Shown: positions 25,640 to 35,619 of the stretch, piece by piece
Layout of the letters: every line of letters starts with the position of its first letter
Position numbering within the stretch: the first letter of the stretch is position 1
Assembly (NCBI RefSeq): GCF_021462225.1
Contig: NC_061816.1
Location: forward strand, 13,913,390-13,977,389
DNA from: Girardinichthys multiradiatus
Lineage: Eukaryota > Chordata > Actinopteri > Cyprinodontiformes > Goodeidae
Length of the DNA: 64,000 nucleotides
Reading direction: 5' to 3'
Translations under genes and position numbers: made by a program
The notes under the pieces: generated by a model
The model's database searches: none
What the model saw: only the letters and a program-made list of their open reading frames with translations
Told to the model about the DNA's origin: nothing

Positions 25640-28150
25640 AGGAGGAAGGAAAACTGATCAGTAATTATGGCAACGTGAGGTAGAGGAGGAGGCGTTGGCA
25701 GCGATGGGGGGGTAAAAATCGGTTGAGTGCTGATGAACATTTGAGCATTTCTACATGCCTGAAGGAATTCCATTAACCACTCTGATTAAAGTAATCATTG
25801 GAGCCATCGGTGCCTGTCAGATGCCATCCCTGCCCTCTCAATTACCCAGATCTCCTTGAACTCAATTGCTCACATCATCATGGAGACCGGGTGGCAAGAG
25901 GAAAGCGGGGCAACACTAAGGAACGAGGCATCATCGCTGGGAAAAAGGGAAGTGGCAGCGGTAGGTGAAATTTCACTCAGGCATATGGAAAACGTCCACC
26001 CACTGAATCTCTCAGTATGCAGGGGGCAGATCCATTATTAGCGTAATTATCATTTACACATATGGTTGCAGTGTCTGGTTGTAAGCCCAGATGGAAAAAA
26101 GAAAGCTTAAATGTTAAATCAAGAAACAATTTGAAATAAATTGGCAGGTTTTGAATTGTGAAATAGCATAATATAAAGTAAGATCATATGACATTTAATT
26201 CAAAGAGCAAAAGTACATAAAAAGATGATCATCATAAACAGTAAGACATGTATAATCCAAGAAACCTTCCAACTTACAAGCTCCTTCCATAAACGTCCAT
26301 AAACTACATATTTATGACATAAAAAGTAATAAAAAACAGGATTCAATTGAAAATAGACCTGTTATTTTAATGTTGTCAGCTAAAACCTAATTAATAATGC
26401 ATGCTGATAAGACTTTGATGTTTACAACTTAACTGTCTGTAAAAGCAAAATCTTGAAAAACAAAAAATTATTTAAATTGTTTACTGAAAAATGTAAGAAA
26501 TTAAGTGGTAAATATTCCATCCATATTATAAGTTTATTTTGAGGCATGTGAAATATGCACAGAGTCCTCAGAGTTGAGGAAAAATGGGTGTAAAAAAGGG
26601 GAACTTGAGCCTAATTTTGCCCCTAGGCGTTATAGCTGGTTAACGCAGCCCTGCACATATGTGGCATCAAGCTGATATTATTTACCATAAACATCTAATT
26701 CTGCCAACACCACTAGAGAAGCCATAAAATATGATTCTGAGCAAAACTCAGTTCCAGAAAAAAGTTTTCACTCTAATTAGCTCTTTTTTTTTTAGAACAC
26801 TCTTCGAAAATAATTGCCGGGCAAGTTCAACTCCACGCACCAAAAATAGCAGAAGTGATGAGCCAACACTTGGTGCAGCTTGGACAGGTTTTATGCACTG
26901 TACCACTCTGCTTCTGCATTGATTAACTCTTAAATGGTGCGAAAGCAGAGAGCGTACGAGAACCCCGGCTGCCCATCACCCGTCTCTCTCAGCTCTACCG
27001 TCTGAGTGGGGCTCGGATGTATCTACCGTCTGATGAGCCCTCTCTGCTGCTTTCGGAACAAGGGGGGAGGCTTTCTCTGATGGCGGCATTTAAACCTGCA
27101 TCACAGCCTTCCTTGCATCACATTCTGCACAATGCGTTTCTGTCAGAAATGATCAGGGATGTTGGTCAGCATGAGGCAAAACCATCTGAATGTTTCATCT
27201 TGCCGCCCCCTCTGAATACAGAAGCTGATCTGATCAATTTTGGTATTAATCTGGTGTAACATGCAAACTGGAATTTCTACCAACTGGATGCCTAATGCAA
27301 GTATATTACAATGGGACTGTAAGCTGGGTCAAGGCAGCAATAAACCACACATTCTGGGTTGGATAGATATTCATACTCACACACACAGTAATGACAAACC
27401 TATTTCAAACAAATGATTCATTGATTTCATCAATGTGCTCGAACATTTTTGTCATCGGAGAGGGAAGCATATATAATTCCAGGATATTAAAATAAAATAA
27501 TACTAAACCCCATGCAGCCATCTGCGCCACATTTTAAACATTTGTCACCATGCCGCTCAGGTGCAAAGTGTTTTGCAATATACGCATAACAAAAATAATT
27601 AGAATTCCATGTCAGAAACTATGAGCTCCCCATAGGCCACCAATGCTGGGTGAGTGCACGCACTTCTTGGCTATGATTCACATCTCCCTGCAACATGTAT
27701 GACACATCCACAGTTACACTCGGTTCCAGGACTCCTCATCTCCCAAATGGTTGCCTTCTGCTCTCATTCTGAGCCTCTCTGAAAATGATGAGGACCCAGA
27801 GCGTTAGTTTTTTTTTTTTTTTTTTTTTAACAAGGAAAGGAGCAGACACCATGATGGAGTTGGTAGTGAAAATACGTAAACAGTTATATAACAGCTCTTT
27901 GCACACGGAGAAGGTTTAATTATAAATTCGTTTAATTCCAAATAATTCCCTGTGAGTTGAGAATTAGTGGGCAGGCCTCCTCTCCAGAAAGATGCCCTCT
28001 GTCTCTGCTGAGGGAGCGTTTGAATTCCTAAATGGTGACGCTCGCAGCACACTGAAAATGGTGGCACAGGGGCAGTCTCTTGCATTTTTATGGACCCTGC
28101 TTTGCATTTTCAAGTAGGAGCAGCTGTGAATTGGCCAAACACAAATGGAA
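25640..28150. other. Candidate regulatory interval
   Basis: Several repeat-poor, GC-richer blocks (about 25640-26060, 26740-27250, 27600-28150) with TAATTA-type cores (e.g. AGCGTAATTATC near 26040), lying 2-7 kb downstream of slitrk5. No coding frame has a codon pattern I trust. Confidence 0.25.
27808..27828. repeat. Poly-T tract
   Basis: Run of 21 T on the + strand. Confidence 0.9.
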
Positions 28151-28554
28151 ACAACCACTTTAAACATTACAAACAATCTACCTACTTTTAGGTTAAGATT
28201 TCTGAGGGTTTTGTGTTTCATTTCTTCTCAAAGAAAAAAACATGTCTGACATAGGATTTTACATGCCAAACATATATTAATTCATCACAGCTTTAAGATG
28301 CATGTCTTTACTTAAAGGCAAATATGCATAAGTGCCTTCTTCTGTTTGATTTTAATGTTTGAAGATGTTTTAATTTGTGCTCGTAATATTATGACTTTGC
28401 AATTTTTGTCTTTTGTACATTTTCTAAAACAATAAGAAGCCGTCAACCTTAATATCTTTTGTGCCAACAACTGCATTATTTCATATCTGTGGGGTCATTT
28501 AGTACCCATGTTCAGAGCTGTTGATTAAGGATCATCTTCTTTCTATCCTCTATT

Positions 28555-28807
28555 CTTTCTGTTCTTTTCTTTACCATTGAACGTTGTCTCCACTACTCTG
28601 TAAACTTTAACCACTAAAAATACACACCAGGTATGGGCATTAAGGGCAGTTAGTCTAACCAACTAGCTAAATATTATCCATGAAAACGTGATATATGAAA
28701 TAAAGTATCATAACATAAATTTCGATCCAGCTGTTGTTTTGTGATTGAGACATTGCAGACTGATACTGTTGTGATGATTGCAATTCAATATATTGTTCAG
28801 CTCAACT
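28555..28807 (+). mobile_element. Diverged partial copy of the same hAT MITE
   Basis: Shares several ordered blocks with 3083-3335: a CCACTACTC block, a GGGCATTAAGGGCAG block, a GATATTGCA-like block and the end block TTCAATA.ATTGTTCAGCTC. Its right end corresponds to GTGCAGCTCTA with changes. The left terminal repeat is not recognisable, so it may be truncated. Confidence 0.55.
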
Positions 28808-28809
28808 AA

Positions 28810-30438
28810 AGGTGTTGTCTGCAGGGAAGAAATGTCATTGCATGACTGTAACAGATCATTCTCTGCCAACAGGATGTCACCTATCTTTATTTTTGGTCTG
28901 ATCAGGGGTCATAAGTTGTCATATCTGATAAGACTCAACTGGCCAAAACAGGGATCAGAACCACAATTGAACAAGGGTGTAATATAAATTCCTACTTCAG
29001 CATTTTTATGACAATTTATCTAAATAATTTATTAAAAACAAATATAAATTTATACATATAAACTGAACAACTAACACAACTACCTTAGTCTAACTGTTCG
29101 TCACCGCCAATGATGATACCCACTGGCTTTGCAGGAACTCCAAGTCAGCTCCAATCATGTTTATATAAACGACCTCCTTGTCACTTGGCAGGTAATGATG
29201 TGGATGCAGTTGTCATGGTATAATTACAAAGGTTTAATGCTTATTGATTGGATCCCCATTGATCCCTGTCCTGTCTGAGACACTAGCTGCCCCTTTGAGT
29301 GAAGCACATACTGTATCTTCAGTGCTACCTTTTCAAAAGTTATACTGAACCCAACTCAGATGGTAGTTTTTATACCAACCAAACATTTGAGTTTTCCTCA
29401 TAAGCACAATATATGAACCTGACATCTTGTTTATTTGATGATAATAACATAGTTTGGTCAATATAGTGCAATAAGTGCAAAGCGATCAAAACAAGGAAAC
29501 TAATAAGGGATAGAGAATCTGCCAATGCTTGTAGAAAAATAGGTGTTACATTGATTAAAATATCAGTATTACACAACATAATGAATGCTTAAAATAGCAT
29601 TTATGAATTTAGTTTTGATAACATATTTCTACATATTAAGAATGAATACTCATATTCATTTTTAATATAATAATCTCCTTTATGAGAGCTCAACGAAGGC
29701 TAACCCGCCTTCAAATTTCAAAAAGTGCAGAAAGCATACAAAGACACTTTTTTTTTTTAAATCTTCAAATGACGCAGTCTGTTTTTGAACAATTGGGGGG
29801 TGTGCCACTTTCAAACATAAAAAAAGCCACTGTTACAATGCAGAGCTACAGTAAATGAAACTACAAACATAAGCCTTTTTTCCAGAGGATAATGGAATAT
29901 GATGACACAGGTAATATCTGATGTAGAATCAAAGTTTTTTTTTTTTTTTTTTTAAAAGACATGGCAGATTATATCAATAAATACTTACTTACAGACTACA
30001 GCAGAAAATAGTCCTACACAGTTCTGATCATCTGCTGTACAAGTGTTTCTCTTCTCTTTTTTGCTGTCCAGGAGGGATTTTATAAACATTATTTTTTCTC
30101 TTCTGATTCACAATATACCTTTTTTATGTATGGTTATATTCCTGAAGATGAAGTTGGATGGGATTTACCAGTACACTTACATTTTCTGTTATTCCATCTT
30201 CACCATAAAAAAATAAAATTTGCATCATCAGTGGAGTTTGTTTGTCTACGTGTCAGAAAGCTGTATCCGTTTTTGTACTGTCTTGTTTCAGAAAGAATTG
30301 ATTGTTCGGCACACCCGTCCTAGCTCCCTCGCTTCTGCTTGTGTGTTTGTGTGCCAAGGCACCCTTTAACAAACTGAGCCACTGTTTCAAGGAGGGCCAA
30401 CAGAGAAAGTGTCTCATTAGCATTAGCAACCGTGTTGC
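28810..30438 (-). other. slitrk5 3' UTR and downstream flank
   Basis: AT-rich sequence directly downstream of the slitrk5 stop codon, presumably 3' UTR in its proximal part. It contains a T homopolymer on the + strand around 29934-29954 and another at about 29749-29758. I see no coding signature on either strand. Confidence 0.4.
29430..29435 (-). terminator. Candidate polyadenylation signal AATAAA for slitrk5
   Basis: First canonical AATAAA on the minus strand that I find downstream of the slitrk5 stop, about 1.0 kb into the 3' flank. An ATTAAA variant lies nearer at 29661-29666, and further AATAAA sites lie near 29028 and 28885. The hexamer is common in AT-rich DNA, so this is only a candidate. 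Confidence 0.25.
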
Positions 30439-33063
30439 TCAGAACTGACTAAAAGTGGTCTGTTTCTCAAGGACCTCTAGGTAATCGGGCTCAGACTGCA
30501 GTTTAGCTTTTAACTCTAAATATTCGTTTCTGTTGGGCTCCACATAAACAGTACTGGGGGCCGTGCCATAGAGCACCGTTTCTCTTATCCTCTCCGGGTG
30601 CAGGAACTGCCGTCTGACATCAAAATTTGGGTTGTACGTGTACGACACTGGCCCAGTGTACTTGTACTCTAAATTGGCTGCTGGGATGGATGGGATCGAC
30701 TGATGAGGGGACTGCTTATCGGGCTCCAGAAGCCCCCTGAAAAAGTGGTCTGCATCCTGGACGGGGGAGGAGTTGTCACAGGGCTCGATGGTGCTGACAC
30801 TGTATGCAGGACTCCTCAATGTACTACCATCCCTCTCGTCATCCTGGGTACTCCTGTATGTCACCTTGAGCTCGTGCAGGTCTCGGTAATCCTCCACCGT
30901 GTTTCCTTCCCGTGACCTGTAAATTGGATTTTTGCACATGTGGCCCATGGGATGAGGAATATACTCATAAACGTGACCGGCAGGGGCTTTGACTTTAGGG
31001 CCAGAGCGATTGCTGTAGAGGCTGTATTGCAGGTTGAAGGAACTAACATCGGAATTGTTGGTGCTTGTGCGGTCGCTTTGAGACTTTTTGCGCCTTTTCA
31101 TCACCACAACGAAGAGCCCCGCCGCCACAAAGACAGACATGATGAAAACAAGCAAGAGGCTAAGGATGAGGACTGAGAGGGGAACTGTGCTGCTGGGGGT
31201 GTTGAACCTCTGGGGGGCATCTGTTGTGACAGCATGGTCGTCCATGGGCTCCTCTGTGGGGGGGGTTGCTGAGACGTAAGCGTCAGTGTAGTCTGGGCAC
31301 AGCTGCTCAGATTGAATTGAACGCAGATCCATTCCAGTGTGGCGTTTGGGTGTCTCGCACACAACCTCATTGACCACCGTGCCTCCACTGAGCTGCTCGA
31401 GCCATATCTTCATCCCCACTATGTCGCAGGAACAGTCCCAGGGGTTTTCAAACAGATCTATCTGCACGAGCAACTTGAGCTGATCTAAAACACCGCTCAC
31501 AGGCAGGTTTTGGAAATGGTTGTTACGCAGATTAAGCCGAGACAGGGAGAGGCTGGAAAAGATGCCCAGGGGTAACGTTTTAAGGAGGTTGTTGTTGAGG
31601 AAAAGCAGTTGGAGATTTGGCAGGTAGCGAAAAGTGCCAGCCTCCACCTCCCTGATTTTGTTGTACTCTAAATAAAGGTACTGCAAGTTCTGCAAGCCAA
31701 AAAACATCTCCCCTGTAAGCCTGTCCATGAGATTACCATTTAAATACAGCCGACGCAGGTTGGTTAAATCCCCAAAAGCCCTGTCATGGATCACACTTAT
31801 CCTGTTGTTTCCCAGGTGAAGCAAATCCAATCCAGTGGCATCCACAAAATCAGATCTTCGCACCACAGGGATGTAATTTCCAGTGAGATACATTTTTTTA
31901 GGGTTGTATGGCTTGGGTTTTAGATCAGAAATACTTTCAATCTTTCTCTCTTGGCAGTTGACATTTAACCCAATTTCAGAAATCTGCAGATTACATGTAC
32001 AGGCAGTGGGGCAGTCCAAAGGCACAGGAGATTTGGTCTGAAAAGCAATGATAGGGCCATAGTTGTACGGGTTGCCGCCCGGTAACCGAGAAGTGGGCTT
32101 TAACCTGGTTCTGTTAAATTGCCGTGTGCCCTTGGTAGGCCTTGAGGAGGACCTAAAAACAGCTGATGAGGTGGCAGAGGCCGTGACAGCAGCAGGTGTG
32201 GTCTGATAATATCCATTGGTGCTGCTGGGCGGTGCAGGCCTGACTGTGTCCTCTATGGGTCTCCGCGGGCACAGTTCCTGCTTGGACACCTCATCCAGGT
32301 CTCTGCCATGAAGCCTGAAAGGTGTCTCGCACACCACCTCCCCAACTAGAGCCGTGTAGGCTATGCTTTCCAGCCAAGCCTTGAGAGCAATGAGCTCACA
32401 GGAGCAGTTCCACGGATTTTCCTCCAGTTGTAATTCCACAACTTTGTCCATGTGCTCCAGGAGGCCAATGTAGGGGAACATTTTTAGCCTGTTGCCCCTA
32501 AGGTCCAAGTGCGTAAGGGGGACTTTCCGGAATATATTCGGGGGTAGGGCAGAGAGCAAATTATCATTCAAAATCATTACTGTTAGTTGCTCAAGTTTGC
32601 TCAAGGCATTAGGCTCTATTGTTGTAATGTAATTATAATCAATTTGTAGGTATTCCAAACTCTCAAGCCCTGTAAAAGTGTCATCCCTCAGAAGGTCAAT
32701 CTTGTTATTATTCAGGTGCAACCTTTTTAATCCCTGGAGTCCGTTAAAGGCACCTGACTCAATCTCGGAGATATCATTGTTCCCCAAGTGCAAGATGGTT
32801 ACCCCAGTGTAATTGATGAAATCGTTGACTGACAGCTTCTTCAGGAGGTTCCCTGTCAGCAGGAGGTGGTAAATCGGGAACTGAACAGGGCTGATCTCTG
32901 TCAGTCTGATAATCCCCCGGTTCTCGCAGCTTGCCGTCAGGATCCCCTCCTTCTCATCGCACGTGCACAGGCTCCGGCAGATCTCCCCATAATTGTCATA
33001 CATCTCAACCAGCCTTGGAGATGATGCAATCAGAAGGATTATTTTTAGGATCCAGATATGCAT
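30439..33063 (-). CDS. slitrk5: SLIT and NTRK-like protein 5 (slitrk5), synaptic LRR transmembrane protein
   Basis: Single-exon coding region of 874 residues. In order: hydrophobic signal peptide (1-17); Cys-rich LRR N-cap (29-47); about six leucine-rich repeats (63-213); LRR C-cap with the NPWNCSCEL signature (217-265); variable linker (266-350); second N-cap (351-371); second LRR block (388-536); second C-cap with NPWDCSCD (540-589); Thr/Pro-rich stalk; transmembrane helix (about 628-655) with a KRRKK stop-transfer; cytoplasmic tail with an NPIY motif (712-715) and a Trk-like conserved end finishing LEKQTTFSQF. The tail and linker match SLITRK5 better than other SLITRKs as I remember them. 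The family consists of neuronal surface proteins that bind presynaptic LAR-type phosphatases and organise synapses. I chose the Met at 33063 because the signal peptide starts there and A is at -3; in-frame sequence further upstream looks intronic. It is shorter than mammalian SLITRK5 (about 958), mainly in the low-complexity cytoplasmic part. I cannot assign it to teleost paralog a or b. Confidence 0.96.
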   Translation of the reverse strand: MHIWILKIILLIASSPRLVEMYDNYGEICRSLCTCDEKEGILTASCENRGIIRLTEISPVQFPIYHLLLTGNLLKKLSVNDFINYTGVTILHLGNNDISEIESGAFNGLQGLKRLHLNNNKIDLLRDDTFTGLESLEYLQIDYNYITTIEPNALSKLEQLTVMILNDNLLSALPPNIFRKVPLTHLDLRGNRLKMFPYIGLLEHMDKVVELQLEENPWNCSCELIALKAWLESIAYTALVGEVVCETPFRLHGRDLDEVSKQELCPRRPIEDTVRPAPPSSTNGYYQTTPAAVTASATSSAVFRSSSRPTKGTRQFNRTRLKPTSRLPGGNPYNYGPIIAFQTKSPVPLDCPTACTCNLQISEIGLNVNCQERKIESISDLKPKPYNPKKMYLTGNYIPVVRRSDFVDATGLDLLHLGNNRISVIHDRAFGDLTNLRRLYLNGNLMDRLTGEMFFGLQNLQYLYLEYNKIREVEAGTFRYLPNLQLLFLNNNLLKTLPLGIFSSLSLSRLNLRNNHFQNLPVSGVLDQLKLLVQIDLFENPWDCSCDIVGMKIWLEQLSGGTVVNEVVCETPKRHTGMDLRSIQSEQLCPDYTDAYVSATPPTEEPMDDHAVTTDAPQRFNTPSSTVPLSVLILSLLLVFIMSVFVAAGLFVVVMKRRKKSQSDRTSTNNSDVSSFNLQYSLYSNRSGPKVKAPAGHVYEYIPHPMGHMCKNPIYRSREGNTVEDYRDLHELKVTYRSTQDDERDGSTLRSPAYSVSTIEPCDNSSPVQDADHFFRGLLEPDKQSPHQSIPSIPAANLEYKYTGPVSYTYNPNFDVRRQFLHPERIRETVLYGTAPSTVYVEPNRNEYLELKAKLQSEPDYLEVLEKQTTFSQF

Positions 33064-33089
33064 TTTGTCCTGGGAGAGAATGCCCCGGC

Positions 33090-33122
33090 TCACTCGAGTG
33101 TGGTGCCAGTGTGAGGTGTCAT
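33090..33122 (-). promoter_or_regulatory. Upstream ORF in slitrk5 5' leader (10 codons)
   Basis: If splicing uses the AG at 33123-33124, the coding exon begins exactly with an ATG (33120-33122) that opens a 10-codon ORF ending in TGA at 33090-33092. This is 26 bases before the slitrk5 start and in another frame. Such a short upstream ORF would be expected to dampen or tune translation of the main ORF. Its initiation context depends on the last bases of the upstream exon, which are unknown. Confidence 0.4.
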
Positions 33123-33129
33123 CTAGATT

Positions 33130-33156
33130 GGGGGGGGGGGAGGGGGGGGGGGGGGG
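33130..33156. repeat. G homopolymer (C on the slitrk5 strand)
   Basis: G11-A-G15 on the + strand, forming most of the pyrimidine tract of the predicted slitrk5 acceptor on the minus strand. Confidence 0.95.
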
Positions 33157-33557
33157 ATGAAAGAGAATAGAAAAAAGGAGGGGTTCTTTTTTATACAGCA
33201 CAGGAAATGCATGGCACACGTGCAACATTTTTAAAACTGCATAGCTGCCTCCTAAATGAACTGAGCCCCTGTGAGTATTCATGGCACACAGATCAAAACA
33301 AGTAGGCCTACTGAGGTTTGCTCCGCATGCAGATGTGCTGTAAGTTCAGTGCTTAATAACTACAAACATGAACGATAGTTATGCTTGTTGTTGGATTGCT
33401 TAAATGAATTCCAATACATCTTTTTAATGAAGAAATGGTGACTTCACCTCTGGATTTCCACTAGCAGAAAAAAGAAAACACCAACCACCCTTCTTCTCCA
33501 ATGTACCTACACAGGAATCTTCCATCGTTTTCTAATGAGGAATCCTCACTCAGCCAA

Positions 33558-33580
33558 CCCCCCCCCCCCCCCCCCCCCCC
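33558..33580. repeat. C23 homopolymer inside the putative slitrk5 intron
   Basis: Twenty-three consecutive C on the + strand (G on the transcript strand). A further G-run, G5-A-G9, lies at 33696-33710. Confidence 0.95.
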
Positions 33581-34696
33581 AGCAAACTGTGGCCAAACTG
33601 TCTGGAATCTTTTCCCTTTCCCGGGTGGGAACAAACACCAACAAGGGGACACAAAATTTCATTCGAGGGCAGTATCATTAAATCGATTCTTAGTTGGGGG
33701 AGGGGGGGGGCATTGGAAAACCTGAAAAGGGCGCAAAAAAAAGAAAACAAAAACGAGAATCTTTCTCGAAAGGAATCGATCGAGAAAAAAGCAGGCACTG
33801 TTCATCTTGGAGAGGGAAAGAAAAAAATAAATCCGGCCTAGGAAGACGACAGAACCTCGTTTTGCTTGCAGGCAGAAATGATCGAGAGAAGTTGATCAAA
33901 GATGAAGACAGCGTGTGGGGCTGTTGATCTCCGGTAAGTAACCAGAAGATGAGGCGGCAGTGCATCTGCTACCATAGAGGGGGTTACATATTGTTTTCCG
34001 TTTTCGCTTTTCGTGCACGCGGATTTACGCATGCACGCGCACATTAAAGTCTATGTCTACCGAATTCCTTCCGAATAGTCTTATTTAAAACATCTCCAAG
34101 CACTGCAATACATTTTTTTATTGCCACATTTTATCTTAAACAGTTGCATCTATTGCAGACGCGACTGTGAGTTAATAATCAATATTGCTAACTTGGAAGG
34201 AATTTTTGTAAAGGTAGAAGGAAGCGGCGCACACATCCTTTTCTAACCTGTGTCTTAAATCGGATCAACTTCGCTAATGCAGTAAAGGGCAGGGAGAGGG
34301 TGGTTGTGGTGGGAGGCGATGGACAGACAAAGATTTCAGCACCATGGACAGAACCCCATACAAATGTTCCAACCTACAGTGGAAAACCTCTAAATCCGGG
34401 CATATTTATGAATAAATACAGGAATCATAGACATCTTACCGTGCTGATCCCCCTGAACGCCTAGGCATCCCGAAAATTACGGTCTTCTCTCTCCAGCCTT
34501 AGTGGAAAACATTGATTTGTCTTTTCTCCTTCTCCTATGATTTCACCCGTCCTTCACCTCGATTGCAAAAGCAGATGAAACCAAAAACTAAAAAAGGAAA
34601 ACAAAATAAATAAATAAACAAACAAACAAAAAAAGTCAAGTCTCCTCCGCGTTAGGCTCCATACAGCAGGCGCACGTTAAGAGTGGCGTCTGATCC

Positions 34697-34722
34697 GGGA
34701 GGAGGAGGAGGAGGAGGAGGAA
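34697..34722. repeat. (GGA)n microsatellite
   Basis: About eight GGA units in the CpG-rich slitrk5 upstream region. Confidence 0.92.
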
Positions 34723-35049
34723 GAGAGGGGAAGATCTCATTCACGCCAGCGCGGCTGTCGAGTCCGTCCGGCCGAAATCAACGGCGTCATCTCGGAAGAG
34801 AAGCCAGAACCAAAGTTCGGACATGGCTGGGAACAGAGCGCAATTATCCCACATCTCATCACATCACATCACACCGAGTTTGCCGCATGCATTGGAAACC
34901 GTGACTTTCCTCCAAGTGCGCACCGACTTGAAGCAGAGGACGAATGCGCCTCTTTATTTCAGCCGCCAGAGCGTCCAAAGCGAACGCAAATCAGCGAATA
35001 TGCTCTTCCAGCTTTCTCCCCGATGCAAGAATCCCGATCCACCCCTGTC

Positions 35050-35115
35050 CCCTCTCTCTCCGTCTCTGTTTGTCTCTCTTACTCTCTCTCTCTCAGTATC
35101 TCTCTTCCTCTGCAG
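35050..35115. repeat. CT-rich low-complexity tract
   Basis: Interrupted CT/TCTC repeats on the + strand, GA on the slitrk5 strand, close to the predicted promoter. Confidence 0.88.
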
Positions 35116-35619
35116 CTCCGCATCGGTCATGCGATATCCAGCATTGCTGCCGTGCACAACCTTGATCTTCCCACCAAAACCTTTTTTTTTCCAACTAGTG
35201 GAACTTAAACTCAGGCTGGCGCAAAGCAAAAACGGCGCACATATTCATCCTCTGCGGAGAAACGTCCAAGAAAAGAAGTCCTTGATGGAAAATATGCTGC
35301 GGCTCAGTGAGGGAGCGAAAAGCAATTTAATGCGCGCAATAATCTTAAAGGGTGTATGGTAATGTGGAGGAGAGTGGGTGGGAAAAAAGAGGGAAGGTTG
35401 GTGGTGGGGAAAGAAGGAGGCTGGAAGAAGACCCGCAGAGGGCAGCACGATGATGAAAACAAGCATTCTTTGCAGCAGCAACAAGCGTCAGAGAGGGCGC
35501 ATGAATCTGTTTTATTCATTATGAACGATCGTCATGCATTCGGGGGGGGGGTCTCGCGTTACCCTGAAGTGTGTACAGAAAACATCCCCCCTGACCTATG
35601 TGACCTTTAACTGACTCAT

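Larger units (their letters stand above)
33123..34439 (-). other. slitrk5: Putative 5' leader intron of slitrk5
   Basis: On the minus strand a CTAG acceptor (AG at 33124-33123) follows a pyrimidine tract of more than 50 bases (about 33130-33185), mostly C. A donor of the form G|GTAAGA starts at 34439. SLITRK genes typically have a non-coding first exon spliced just ahead of a single coding exon, so the arrangement fits the family. Translating upstream of the acceptor gives only a proline homopolymer, which argues that it is not coding. The acceptor is quite convincing; the donor was picked as the best match in the right region and other donors are possible. Confidence 0.5.
34440..35300 (-). 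promoter_or_regulatory. CpG-rich promoter / first-exon region of slitrk5
   Basis: This is the most CpG-dense part of an otherwise AT-rich window, especially about 34670-34800 with repeated CG dinucleotides, and it lies upstream of the predicted donor at 34439. It also carries a GGA repeat (about 34697-34722) and a CT-rich tract (about 35050-35115). No TATA box is obvious, which fits a CpG-island promoter. The transcription start cannot be placed from sequence alone. Confidence 0.4.

Noticed and set aside
33064..33282. N-terminal extension of slitrk5 by 73 codons to an upstream ATG
   Set aside because: The added part is a proline homopolymer encoded by the C-rich tract, and it precedes a good splice acceptor. 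The signal peptide begins at the downstream Met.
33934..33942. GTAAGT donor-like site on the + strand, suggesting an antisense transcript at slitrk5
   Set aside because: A single donor motif is weak evidence and no matching exon or acceptor could be defended, although the CT-rich tract ending in CTGCAG near 35116 looks acceptor-like.
34823..35362. 179-codon open frame on the + strand upstream of slitrk5
   Set aside because: It lies in a CpG-rich and CT-repeat region, has low-complexity Ser/Leu/Pro runs and no recognisable domain. Lack of stops follows from composition.
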